Shown: piece by piece, positions 51,996-63,766 of the stretch
Layout: every line of letters begins with the position of its first letter
Position numbering within the stretch: position 1 is the first letter of the stretch
The notes under the pieces: generated by a model
What the model was told of the DNA's origin: nothing
Seen by the model: only the letters and a program-made list of their open reading frames with translations
The model's database searches: none
Assembly: GCA_038025085.1 (NCBI GenBank)
Contig: CM076141.1
Location: forward strand, 16,060,001 to 16,124,000
Reading direction: 5' to 3'
DNA: 64,000 bases
DNA from: Tetragonia tetragonoides
Lineage: Eukaryota; Streptophyta; Magnoliopsida; Caryophyllales; Aizoaceae
Made by a program: the position numbers and the translations under genes

Positions 51996-52182
51996 TGATT
52001 ACCCCCATTTGAGGGATAATTGAAACCCACCTCCCGATAGGGTAATGATATTCCCCCATTTTCCTTCATTTTCTCCATTACCCCCCCTTAATCATTACCC
52101 TCATCACCACTTCACATTACTATTTTAGCCTAAAAATTCATTCCATTACCCCCTTAATCATTACCCTCAACCAAACGGCCCC

Positions 52183-53607
52183 TAACGTTTTAAATATCAT
52201 TGCAACTTGTAACTAACGATTACTCCATTGATAAAGCAAGTAAGCCTTACTTCTAGATACAATTTGCCATCGAGCAAACAAACAAAATTCACGTGCATTA
52301 TTTCCTTTGCATGGTGTCTAGTCTCTTTCTGAGTTAACCAGAAAATTAAGTGTCATTCAAGCTAACAAACTTTGTCTCTTTCAAAGTCAATGATTAAAAG
52401 GTCAATTTGTGATTAATGTTAAATCATGGATTACACGTACAAGCCTTCAGTAATGATTTAGGCTCCATTCTCTTGAACAGTTGAACAGAACTTGTTGTGG
52501 GAGATATTCTCATTCTGGGGAGTGAGGCCAGTTGATGGAAGATGATTTCGCTCTAACGCCTTGGGTGACGAAATAATACCTGCAAGGATTAGATAAAAGA
52601 TTGGTTCGGAGGGGATTTCCGGCATCTCCGCTCCTAAGAGTCAATTCTTTTTTGAGTAAGATGTGATATGATTAATGTGAATTGGTTGGTCGTTTCATAC
52701 CTGGGCACGAGTATTTACAGGGCACGGAATGCCAAACTTGATGGCGGAGCTAATATGACACGCGTCATATGCATGCTGGTGATCTAAGAGAATTTGCCAA
52801 TTTCGTGACATGTGGAGTGTGGTCATTGGACGCGTGCACAGGTATTGTGCGCGTTACTCTTTAGCTGGACTGGAGTTAATAACATGGGCCTTGTAAGATA
52901 TTTTGGGCCATAACAGAACTAAATTGAATTAATTAATTTGAATTAAACTAATTTGACTTGAAACTGATTTTTTCATCTTTACCTTTAACCCTCAATAAAT
53001 CATCAAAACCCTTCAATATTAAACTCATAAGAGTATGTATTACAATCTTTTCAAAGACCCGTATATTATCTCGAATATACAATGGAACATAAACAAATAA
53101 ATTAAAAATTGGAGCTCTTACACGAATTTAACAAAACTGAATTAAGATCAACTAATCGTACTGAACTAAAATTATGGTGATGAGAACAACGCCTAAACTT
53201 AACCTTTGGATGAAAAATTATAGCCAATATATCCCCGCAGAAGAATCAGAAAGAGGGAGAGATGAGAATGGAGAGGATGGTATATTGGTAGGGGGCAGAG
53301 AGAACAAAGAAAGATCAAGACATGACCTGAAGATTAGGTCAATACTTCATGACTCTCCTCCGCTCACAACACCTACTTCTCGACCCCTTTTCCTGCTTAA
53401 AGTGCGTGGCACCACTCATATTCCCTTATTTTATTTTATTTCCAAAAAAATATTTTGTTTATAAGGACGGAGTAATAAATTTTCAATTAACTCTCTTTTT
53501 TTTGTTAATTTCACTTTAAGTTATACGCTCGCCGAGCAAATTACGAAGGTCACCAAGTTAGGTTCGGTCTAATCGTTTTTCGTTCCGGTAAAATACTCCA
53601 TCCACCC
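52183..53607. other. Intergenic DNA, no gene seen
   Basis: It includes a moderately GC-richer block at about 52,490-52,870 with no usable frame, and a diverged copy of the dispersed AT-rich repeat at about 52,915-53,170. An open stretch at 53,174-53,464 has no recognisable motif and I do not call it. Confidence 0.6.
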
Positions 53608-53943
53608 CGATGTTTATATGGTGGTTACCACCTTTTTTGTAACCACAACCATAATAATCTGGTAACCACCGCAATACAATTGAGTGATACTAATTTCATA
53701 CTTGTCACTAACCGATTTAGATTAACTTTTTTGATGTGAGTTTGGTCCTAACAAGTTATAGTATCAGATAAATTTATGACATCAATTTAGTTACAGCTAG
53801 TGCAAACTCTAAATCTTTAAAAAAAATATTAATTAGATTTTAGAATAGATAAAATCAATCATGCAAATGGTAAAACCACTTACTAGTTATTTTATTTATT
53901 ATGGTGGCTATAAAAATGTGGTAACCACTATACAAATGGTCCT
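53608..53943. repeat. MITE-like inverted-repeat element
   Basis: About 45 bases at 53,611-53,660 match the reverse complement of 53,890-53,940, sharing GTGGTTACCAC and ACCATAATAA. The length is about 335 bp, AT-rich, without coding. No target duplicate is clear, so the superfamily is open. Confidence 0.65.
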
Positions 53944-53945
53944 AT

Positions 53946-54530
53946 CTAGGGGTGAGCATGGGTCCTGGGTACCTAATTCTGGTACTGGAATTGGTTTGGA
54001 CCTGGTGGGTTTGGACTTGGAACTGCTCTTGCCAATACCAATTCTGGATCCCAAAATTTGAAACTAAATGCAACCAATTCCAATTCTGGGTATCATTTTT
54101 CCGGACCTAGTACCCAGTGGGTACCTGATTGGACTAATGTTGGGTATCTCTCGAACATCAAATTGGTATTCGAATTGGCCCCAATACTATTAAAGCTGTT
54201 GTTAACTTACCTTTTGATATGGCATTGGTTACATTTTCTGTATTTTGATACTATTTTACTAATTTCGAAGCAGACGTGCTATTGTACAGTTGTAAACTCA
54301 TAGTAATTAGATGATATTTGCATTCATTCAAAGAGACCATTTTCAATTTTATAGGGGGATAGGTACCTGGTCCGGGAACTAGACCTGCCAATTCCAAGTT
54401 TGGGTATCAATTTCGAGGAACTTGTCCAAGCAATTTCAATACTGAGTCCCAATTTCGAGAAACTGGTTTAACCAACTCCAATACCAAATCCAAAAAATTT
54501 ATGTGGATACCTGTTTGCGCTCACTCCGTG
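53946..54530. repeat. Possible non-autonomous hAT-type element
   Basis: It starts AGGGGTGAGCATGGGT and ends GCTCACTCC, short inverted ends of a kind seen in hAT MITEs. The inside is a degenerate series of GGGTACC and AATTCCAATTCTGG motifs on both strands. I see no 8-bp target duplicate. Confidence 0.4.
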
Positions 54531-55659
54531 TTCGATAACCATTAGCCCCCTCCAAAAAAGTAAAGAATAATATGGCCATTTCTTAGCCATAGGTTATTAT
54601 AGACTTGAGAGGGAGAGGAACAATTGATGGGATGGAAGGTTATTAATTAGTAGGAGTACAAAAACTAAGATAGCGATATGATTTTGAGTTTTGAGGAATT
54701 GTCAAATAAGTAAAGCAATCAAATTCTCTTATGGAAGGACTTTTCAACTCAAGTTTGAAAAAGAAAAGGGGATCGAAGAAAACGAAACATCACTACGTTG
54801 TCTACATGTATGGGGCCGTTTTGTGTAGAGCGAGGAATTTGAGTGGCCAAAAAAGATACTTAAAATAATACGAAGTGCTCCCCATGAAAACTTGTCCTTC
54901 TTTTGGGTTGGATGCCGGGGGTAAAGGGGACCATATTATAATTTTAACAGGTGTTATTAATTTTATTTTTTATTTTTTTTGTTTGTTTTGGAGAGAACAA
55001 TTTTAAACGTTAAGGATGTGTTATTTTTCATTTGTCTGAATTGAACTATACTAAATTAAAATGTATTGAATAATAACAAATGTGCATGCCCGTGCAATGT
55101 ATTGGATGTTTCAGCTCTTTTCGAGGGTTTTTTTTTTTTTTTATGTAATGATGGGTTGCCTTGCTTCTAACTTTATTGTAATAATTTTCTTTTTCTTTTT
55201 TGGTGCTAATTTTGTGATTAACTGGTAAATAAAACTAAAACAACTCGAAAGCGGGATTTGGTGCGAGGTTTATTCGTAGCTTGACTCTTAATTTGTTTAG
55301 GAAAAATATTAAAATGACAGGGAAGGGATGCACTCAAGTCATGGTAATAATCATTCACTGCCAATGATTATACGTTGACAAAAAAAAAGAAAAAAGAAAT
55401 GAAGAAAATTTATTCATTGGCTAGTATTGCCTCTATAAAAGTTAGAGGTACCTACCTAATGACATTGTTTGTTGCATAATAGTTCTACTTATTATGATTA
55501 GTCATAAGGTAAACTTTGATCTCTATTGACCGAGTGCTTAGGAAACGATTATTAACCTTTATTAACAAACTTGAGAATACTCTGTTATAAACCAAATATT
55601 ATCATAGTAGACAATGCATAGACTGAAATGAACTAAATACATCAACAAATTATTGAAAC
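54531..55659. other. Intergenic DNA, no gene seen
   Basis: AT-rich with poly(T) runs near 55,128-55,142 and poly(A) near 55,380-55,388. Nothing else is recognised. Confidence 0.6.
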
Positions 55660-57215
55660 AAAATATGGGTAGCCCATGTCCCAGCGCCCATGGGTGAAAT
55701 CGGCGTCGAGGGACCGATTAACCGTCCCGAGGCACCAGAGGTCCTCATGGGTGACGTTAGACCCCACGGAGAAGTTTGGACAAAAATGAAATCAGGCCCC
55801 CCGATGTCGAAAATTAAAGGCTAATACACGTTTTTTTGGGCTTCCGGGAGGCCCAAGAACGAAGGTGGATATTTTTGCACTACGTTGCACGAGATACCCT
55901 TAGGGAACATAAGAGGCCCTACGGTCCGTTATCGGGTCCCTGATAGGCTTGTAAGGAAGTTTTTATGGGACACTAATGTATGATGTCGGAACACCGAAGA
56001 CATGGATGATATCGGAGTTCGGGGATCCGGATGATCCTCCCATCGGCACCGAGAGTTCTCTAGGGTCATGATAGACCCCCTGGAGAAGTTTGGGCAAATA
56101 TGACACCCGTGCCCCCAGAAGCCGAAAACGAAGGCTCCGAAACACGCCTAGGAGACATGGGAGGCCTCGGAGTCGCTTACCCAGTCCCTGATAGGCTTAG
56201 AAGGGCTTTTTACGGGACACTGATGTAAGAGCTGGAACATAAAAGCATGGGTGATAATAAAGTACGGGGAACCGAATGGGTCCTCTAGGTCATAATAGGC
56301 CCCCCCGAGAAATTTGGGCAAAAATGACATCTGGGCCTCGGGAAGCCAAAAACGAAGGTTATCCATGTTTTTGGGGCTTTCGGGAGGCCCCGGAACAAAG
56401 GTGGATATTTTTGCACCATACCGCACGTAACACACCTAGGGGACATGGGAGGCCCTTGGGGTCGCTTATCTAGTCCCTTATAGGCTTGTAAGTGCGTTTT
56501 ACAGGATAATGGTGTAAGAGTCGAAATACCAAAGGCATGGGTGTTATCAAAGTTCGGGGATCCGGATGTCCCTCATGGGGCAGTAAGGGTCCTCTAAGGT
56601 CATGACTCATGATAGACCCCCAGGAGAAATTTGGGCAAAAATGACACCAGGGAAGCCGAAAACGAAAGGCTATAATCCACTTTTTGGGCTTTCGAGAGGC
56701 CCTGAAACGAATGTTGATGTTTTCGCACCAGATCACATGGTACACCCCTATGGTACATGGGAGACCCTTGGGACCGCTATCCGGACCATGATAGGCTTGG
56801 GAGGACATTTTATGGGACACTGGTGTAAGAGCCAGAACACCAAACATATGGGTGATATCGAAGTTTGAATATCCAGATAACCCTTACGGGGCACCGATGG
56901 TCCTCTAGGGTCATGATAGACCCTCCCCCCCCCCCCTCCCCGAGAAGTTTGGGCAAAAATGACACTTAGTCCGGGGAAGCCGAAAACAAAGGCTATAATC
57001 CACGTTTTTTTAGCTTCCGGGAGGCTCCTAACAAAGGTGGATATTTTCACACCACATCGCACGGGGCACCCCTAGGGGATATGAGAGGCTCACGAGGTAG
57101 GTTATCGGGTGCTTGGTAGGCTTGAAAGGGTCTCTTACTGAACATAAGGCTAATCCACGGTTTTTGGGTACGGAGCATGGCTCCCTACCACCACCTGCCA
57201 CCAAATCTGCTACCC
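55660..57215. repeat. Degenerate tandem array of about 320-bp GC-rich units
   Basis: About five head-to-tail units. The anchor ATAGGCTT (one GTAGGCTT) recurs near 55,942, 56,190, 56,478, 56,791 and 57,114. A second anchor, a variant of GCTTCCGGGAGGCC, recurs near 55,840, 56,376, 56,687 and 57,012. The 248-base spacing of one unit is explained by an internal deletion that removes the second anchor. The units are much richer in G and C than the flanks and diverged from each other. This looks like an old satellite patch. Minus-strand open frames run through several units but vary in length and are not called as genes. Confidence 0.82.
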
Positions 57216-60200
57216 CCAAGCCCTCTATACTATTATAGTGAGGTCTCATAAATTTTTCCAATGTTTTTAAAGCAATTTCTAATTATTTTTTTGATTTTTT
57301 TTCTATTTTCAGCGTATTTTTTTAATTTAAAGTTAAAATTAAACAGTTTTAAACATTCAAGTTGGTATAAATGTTCAGAGAAAACAATATAAAGCAATAT
57401 ATGGTACTAGCCTTAATGAAGTTGGAGGGGTTATCTTTCAAAGAGGAGGTGTAGATATCAAATACCTATTAGCAATCGCAAAGAGAAACACGAATAACCT
57501 TACCAAAATAGAGATTGGTTGTACACGATGCGGGAAAGATGGAGGACGACGGCTATGAGATCCAAATATCAATGTTGAACATATGGAAAGGTAGAAAATG
57601 AATTGATGGTGTATGGTTCTATCATCTATTCATGAGAGAGGAATTAGTGTTTTTTTTTTTTTGTGGCTCATCAATATGAGAGAGAAATTAGCTACTACTC
57701 AATTTTCTGGATTTGTAACATCTCACAACTTGTGAGAATGAAGGAAAGGGGATGAATGAGTCAGTAAACTCCATTATATTTTTGAAACGTCTGCAATTGT
57801 TGCTACTTTCTCTCTCTGTTTTATTTTTGTTTTTTTACTGGCCATGAGTTACATCACTCGGGGTTTATCCAGTGTACATTCTAAGAGTAATGGTTGCAGA
57901 TGCCTTGTGAGAATAAAAAAAAAAATTATATCTAATATTGAGAATGTTCCAAACATGAAATATTACTTTGTATATTTGTAACTTACCAATCAAACTAGTA
58001 TGAAAGGAATACCTCACAATTGGAATTCAGAAATTGAAGCACTTTTCCTAGTGGTAGATAGTAGATTAGTTAGCTAACACCACATGAGAAGAAAGAAACA
58101 CTTGCTAATAGAGAAATTAAATATCACAAATGGTTTTCTCCTAATGATGAGATTTTTGTATATTTTGATTAGTCAACGAAAACGATCTATTGCCCATATG
58201 CCATTGACATATCAGTCCAAAAACTTCTTTTTTTTTTCCCACCAAATCTTTTGCCTTTAAGTGGAACTTGGGCTTCCCCATTGCCGCCACCGTCCGGTTT
58301 TCTCTATGTAAGACAACCATATATTGGAAAATTACAATTTAGCCCTTAAGTTAGCTTCCCTTTAAAGTACATCAAACTTTTTCTCCTATTTTAAATATAA
58401 ACAACATAACAACTTAACAAGGCTAATCATTAAGCTTCAACAAATTCAATAAAATTCCAATTACTGTTTAGATATCCTAAAACAACAGCTTTAAAAACAA
58501 ATGTCATAATGAACGAGACTCAAAATAGTAACAGCACTTGATGTGCCTAAGGATTTTACTCAATTGTGTTTCTAACCTACTTATCATTCCCTTGATCATG
58601 GTACATTGAATAAGTGCTTATTCATATGGGAGTGAACAATATTATTAGATAAGATGTTATAGTAATTTTTAATCTTGTTGTAAGGGGATGAAGATAAACG
58701 ATATGAATGAAGACAAATTTCGAACCTTGCAAGTCCTTAGTATCGTTCCTAAACATTTACCAAAGTATGTTATCTCACATCTACAGATTATATTACCCCT
58801 ATAATAATACAATTTATCAGATACAAAATGCTCAATTTCTAACCAAACCTAATCATATTCTCTTAATTACTCGATCTGAATGTTCATTGCAATTAATATA
58901 AAATAATTTTTAATTAAGAATGAGTTATCTCAATGGTTATCCTTTCAACTTTTACAATAGAGATTAGGAATTATGAATCGTGACTCCCTCAAGTTGATGA
59001 GGAGAGTGGTTTAACGATTGGGCTTTGGTCCAATCACTGACAGCTCCCAATCCATACTCCATTCTCATCCTCTTAAATCTTAAAAATACCGTCAAATCTT
59101 GCATCAAATACATTGAAACCCATTTCATCCAAAGTTTGTACAAACATATTGACCCTTCAAGCACATGCATTCATTATTGCCACATATTCACAAATACATC
59201 AACCTCAAAGAGGTCTTTTGCACTCTAGAGTTTGAATCCTCTATCTAATCACTGAATAGGTGTGATATTTTACGCGTCATAAAAATCTTCTATTTCTACA
59301 CTTTTCTATCACTATTTTCCCGTTCCATCCAAAGCTTGTATATTTATCATTGCTTTGAATGTCTTAATTGTTTTCCCTTTTACAAAACATGTAATCTCTA
59401 AGAAAAGTACTTAGAGGATTATAATTGTCAAACAACAAACTTCATTCATTTTTATTCTTTTAAAAAGTACTTAGAGGATTATAATTCAAAAAGAATAGAG
59501 CATAGGACTAATACTACATGGTATTTTTGAACGAAACGGAACAGAACGGAATACTACATGATATTAATAACGGATTATACCAAGATCGACAATTCTATTC
59601 GTATCGACTGGATCATATGAGTATTTCGTCAAGTAAACCCTAGACTAATTTACTCGTATGTAAAAGCGACCCGTGATCCAGTCAATCGTTTGGCATGGTT
59701 CAGCATTGGTTTAACATATTGTGTAGACCATATTGATCCATTTTCGGCCCGATCCAAGATCCAATGAATTTTCAAATTGGTTCATGGTCAAATCCAGAAT
59801 AACAATTAACTTGCGTGATTGGTATAGTTTTCTTTCTTCTTTTTTCCATGCGTTGAACAAACCCATTGTTGGAGTATAGTTTTACACCAAGTGATAGAAA
59901 TGAAAAAGGAATTCTCCAAATGTTGGACACAAAAATTGCCACGAGTCACACAATTGAATTGCCAATGGTGCCTAATCATAAAGTAGAAAATGTAGAGTAC
60001 TACTCAAATTTGGCTCTTTTGAGTTGATCCTAATTTAATCACTCTCCTACTCAAATTCAAATAACTCATCAACATCTTACGTTTAAAAAATTATTTTAAA
60101 TTATCATCTCATTAAAATATCATAATCAAAGTAAGTGTATCCAACAACTTTGCTGCTATTGGACTTCTTAAATCTCCAGTTTTACCGCTACCACCACTAC

Positions 60201-60400
60201 TTAAATAATAATTTAATCAAATCCCATCAAATTAAATACAAGTAAAATATTCCTAACCAAATCAAGAACTTAAAAAAAAATATAAAAAAATGGACAAAAA
60301 AAAACTTGGGGACATTTTCGTAATATTCTCCCCATAAATCTGATTCTGAAATCTGAAACCATTTTTATTATTTTATTTTATTTTTTAAAACTATTTAAGT
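57216..60400. other. Intergenic DNA upstream of the UXS gene
   Basis: AT-rich with no supported gene or RNA. A 24-base direct repeat (AAAGTACTTAGAGGATTATA and flanks) occurs at about 59,403 and 59,463. The part within about 500 bases of the UXS start would include its upstream control region, but I cannot point to specific sites beyond the TATA box. Confidence 0.6.
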
Positions 60401-60415
60401 TAGCCCTCTGGCTTT

Positions 60416-60421
60416 TATATA
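60416..60421 (+). promoter_or_regulatory. TATA box of the UXS gene
   Basis: TATATA lies about 155 bases before the start codon. A pyrimidine-rich leader (about 60,452-60,491) follows, as in many plant core promoters. I place the transcript start near 60,450, giving a 5' UTR of about 125 bases with no upstream ATG seen in it. Confidence 0.7.
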
Positions 60422-60573
60422 CTCTGTCAAATTCCCCAGATTCAGACACCTCCTTCTCCTTCTTCTCCCCTCTCTTTCTCTCTCCCTCCCTTAACTCGGT
60501 GCCGATCCGAGTCAACTCAGAACGAGTTTCCCCAAACAAACCCACACCCAGTTGAACCCGTGAGTTAACTCAG

Positions 60574-62112
60574 ATGGGTTCAGAGCTAATTTTCAGAGGT
60601 CATGAAACCCAACACCAATCAGACTCATACTCACCAAAACCACCCAAACCCTGGCTCGCTGTAACTCGTCCGATTCACTATCTTTTACGTGAACAACGAC
60701 TGGTTTTTCTCATCATTGGCATTGCAATCGCTTCCCTTATTTTCTCTTTCCTCCCCACATCATCATCACCCTCCTCTCATTCTGTCTCCTACATGCATGA
60801 CTCAATCAACGGTGAATCGTTCCTAACAGCTGAGTCAACTCGGTTGGTTCCTCACCGAGTTGCTGAATCGTTCAGATCTGGGAAAGTCCCTTTGGGTTTA
60901 AAAAGAAAAGGGCTTAGGATTGTTGTTACTGGTGGGGCTGGATTTGTTGGGTCACATCTTGTGGACCGTTTGATTGCAAGAGGTGATAGTGTGATTGTTG
61001 TTGATAATTTTTTCACTGGGAGAAAAGAAAATGTTATGCATCATTTTGGAAACCCTAGGTTTGAATTAATTAGACATGATGTTGTTGAGCCTTTGCTTTT
61101 GGAAGTTGATCAGATCTATCATCTTGCTTGCCCTGCTTCTCCTGTTCATTACAAGCACAACCCAGTCAAGACAATCATATCCTTTTTAATTTAATTTTAT
61201 TCATTCATTTTTATTTTTATTTTTATTTTTTTAATTTGCTCTGTTTATTAGTTTTTGTTTGGAAAGTTTTGATCTTTTTGATGATTTTGATCATTTTAAA
61301 GGATACCCATGTTTTATTATGATGTTTTCTTTGATGGGTATGTGTTACATTGTGTTGTTTTTGTGTATAAAAAAAGATTGGCTTTTTAGAATGCATGTGA
61401 GGGGATTGCTAGCTAGGTGTTTGATGAATTGCCTAAGAGAAAATTATGATAAAAGTTAATTCAGATCTTCATTTTTGTTGTTTTGCATTATATGGGTAAT
61501 TTAGATGTGAATTTGTATTTAATTTTGATGTCATCATTATTGTAAGTCCTTAACTTGGGTATTTTACAAGACAAATGTGGTGGGAACACTAAACATGTTA
61601 GGATTGGCAAAAAGAGTAGGAGCCAGGTTTCTACTAACAAGTACAAGTGAGGTTTATGGTGATCCTTTAGAGCACCCTCAAAAGGAGACTTACTGGGGCA
61701 ATGTTAACCCAATTGGTACGTTTCTCTCTCTTCATTTGCAGCATTTGAGTTTTTATCATTATCAATTAGCTTAGTTGGTAAACTCTCTTTAGAATTCTAC
61801 CTATCTACAAATTATTGTCATTGAGAATTATACCAATACACAAATTTGACAAATTATAATAAAGTCCTTAAGAATTTCCTCAAAAAAGGGAAAAAAAAGG
61901 GTCTATGAGAATTTATATTATATTAATACTTGAATTTGAAACCGTCTAAATTGGTCTTTTTAAGACCTTAACAAAAAATGTGACCAATTGATGAGTATGT
62001 GTGTGTTCATGTGGTAGCAATAGCATAGACTTTATGAACTGGGCTAACTTACGCGGGAAATCAAGGCACGTGGGCTGCGGGGGGTGCACTCATGTGACAT
62101 TACGTTTCTTTC

Positions 62113-62143
<31 letters not shown>

Positions 62144-63766
62144 ATTTTTGATTTTTTTTGTTATTTTATTTTATTTTTTCTTTAGTAGGTTGTAACTTGT
62201 ATTTCTGTTGTTAGGTGTTTGCTTTTTGGGTTTAGCGTTAGATTTAAGGGCTTTGAGCCACGTGGGGCTTGGTGGGTCATAACGCCCTATTTAGATCTGG
62301 TCGGGTCTTTAAGGCCCGTGATTTACGGGTCCACTAATTCAACGATGGATTGGAAATAGTAGGTGAATGTGGAGCCTCATTTGGGAAGAATTTTCCGAGA
62401 TCCCAAACCCATGAAAATTGAAAGTTTTCATTACTTTTTACTTGCTCAAAATTGATGTTTTTGACATTTATTGAGAGAATTAATATTAGTACCATCCAAT
62501 ATTTCCATCTAAAGTTATGACCTTTGTGGGTTTTTTCTGCAAAATTAATATGGTTATGTATTTTTTGACCAAGAGGGCATTTTAAAGGTGTGCCTCCTGG
62601 AAATGAAGGATATGAAGTTGAAGTTTTCATTGCTTTTTACTTGCTCAAAATTGATGTTTATGACATTCATTGAGAAAATTAATACTCCCTATTAGTACCA
62701 TCATCTAAAGTTATGATCTTTGTGGTTTTTTCTGCAAAAGAAATTGAAGAATATATATATGGTTATTTAATTTTTGACCAAGAGGGCATTTTGGAGGTGT
62801 GAGTCATGTAAATGAAGGATACTAAAATGGCAATAATACTGGTAAAATGCTTGAATTTTGTCCCAATAGTGCTTTGCCCATTTAATTGGAAAAGTATGTG
62901 AAAACATTGATCAGTGGTACCTGTTTTTTAATTGATTGTTAGAATCATGGCTGGACCACTGTACTAGGTGTGTTTTCTATTGATTTTCTTGTGATGGGGG
63001 TGCCACCACTGAACTAAATTTCAAGGCACTATTTTGGACACTTTAGTGTTTGTCTCCCCTCCTCCCAACTCATAACATAAGTCATTTTACAACAATAATA
63101 AGTGAGTAAATAATTGTCATAAAACACATGGGAGGAAACCAATCACTTCACTTTTATGTTGATGTTTTTGAGTGAGTGTGCGTAGGGAGGGGGTGGGGGT
63201 GGGGGTCCGGTTTGTGTTAATAAGACGGTAAGTTTGTTAAGGGTCAGCTATTCAGATGTGACAAAAATGATGTAACGGGGTACGTGTCGGTGGATTTCTG
63301 ACAGGTGTCCGAAGTTGTTATGACGAGGGAAAGCGTACGGCTGAAACATTGGCCATGGACTACCACCGAGGTGCAGGTGTTGAGGTCAGTAGAAATGCAA
63401 CTAATTAGCTAATTGAACAATAATGAACATAGATCTATTGTCAAAAGTAATAGTTGGGGTAATAAACTTATCAATGCCTCATCTTCTGCAGGTGAGAATT
63501 GCTAGGATCTTCAATACTTATGGACCTCGGATGTGCATCGATGATGGTCGTGTTGTTAGTAACTTTGTTGCACAGGTAATTGGGTCTTGATTAACCTTTT
63601 GTTTAACGGACTTAATATTATAATAAAATGTGTGTGGGTATTTTCTGATCAAATATTCAGCTGACTGCATTTTCAATGAGCACTTTTACAGGCCCTGAGG
63701 AAGGAGCCGATGACAGTTTATGGTGATGGAAAGCAAACAAGGAGTTTCCAGTTTGTTTCTGACTTG
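60574..63766 (+). CDS. UXS: UDP-glucuronate decarboxylase (UDP-xylose synthase), membrane-anchored; exons 1-5, partial
   Basis: The enzyme converts UDP-glucuronic acid to UDP-xylose, the donor for xylan and other wall polymers. Five exons can be read: 60,574-61,176, 61,568-61,715, 63,305-63,384, 63,492-63,575 and 63,692-63,766, together 330 codons; the rest lies beyond the window. Residues 43-60 form one membrane span after a short cytosolic N-terminus, the type II Golgi anchor of the UXS2/UXS4 class. GGAGFVG at 120-126 is the NAD-binding loop, TSTSEVYGD follows near 225-233, and Tyr256-x3-Lys260 is the catalytic pair. All joins keep frame. Introns 2-4 and the start of intron 5 use GT and AG; intron 1 does not. 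No lesion is seen. It is the only intact host gene here. Confidence 0.95.
61177..61567 (+). other. Intron 1 of UXS, U12-type AT-AC
   Basis: The intron starts ATATCCTT directly after codon 201 and ends TTTTAC before AAG of codon 202. A branch-like TCCTTAAC lies at 61,547-61,554, about 14 bases before the AC end. These are the three marks of minor-spliceosome AT-AC introns. The splice gives the conserved KTIKTNVVG join without gaps. No GT-AG pair here gives that protein. Confidence 0.88.
61716..63304 (+). other. Intron 2 of UXS (1,589 bp) with internal tandem duplication
   Basis: Starts GTACGT and ends GACAG, phase 1. It contains two diverged copies of a block of about 200 bases (about 62,411-62,611 and 62,612-62,821), sharing TTTTTACTTGCTCAAAATTG and GACCAAGAGGGCATTTT. 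A T-rich run lies at 62,100-62,180. No coding is seen inside. Confidence 0.85.

Larger units (their letters stand above)
40286..52182. mobile_element. Tourist-like MITE split by chromovirus C
   Basis: The left half is 40,286-40,397 and the right half 51,996-52,182. The left edge and the reverse complement of the right edge match over about 60 bases, including GGGTAATGATTAAGG and TTTTTAGGCTAAAAT. Outer ends resemble GGGGCCGTTTGG. TAA flanks both outer ends (40,283-40,285 and 52,183-52,185). A TAA target duplicate with such ends fits PIF/Harbinger (Tourist) MITEs. Without the inserted element it would be about 294 bp. Confidence 0.82.

Noticed and set aside
53174..53464. 96-codon open frame
   Set aside because: No motif, no homologous copy in the window and a composition like its flanks; insufficient to call.
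55080..55115. Possible Helitron 3' hairpin (GCCCGTGCAATGTATTGG)
   Set aside because: The arms do not pair well and no CTAG end follows.
59403..59486. 24-base direct repeat considered as the edges of an insertion
   Set aside because: Only 60 bases apart with no element ends; probably a small local duplication.
61164..61570. GT-AG splicing of UXS intron 1 using GTCAAG as donor
   Set aside because: It would remove conserved residues around VKTIK and give a poor donor; the AT-AC join restores the exact expected protein.
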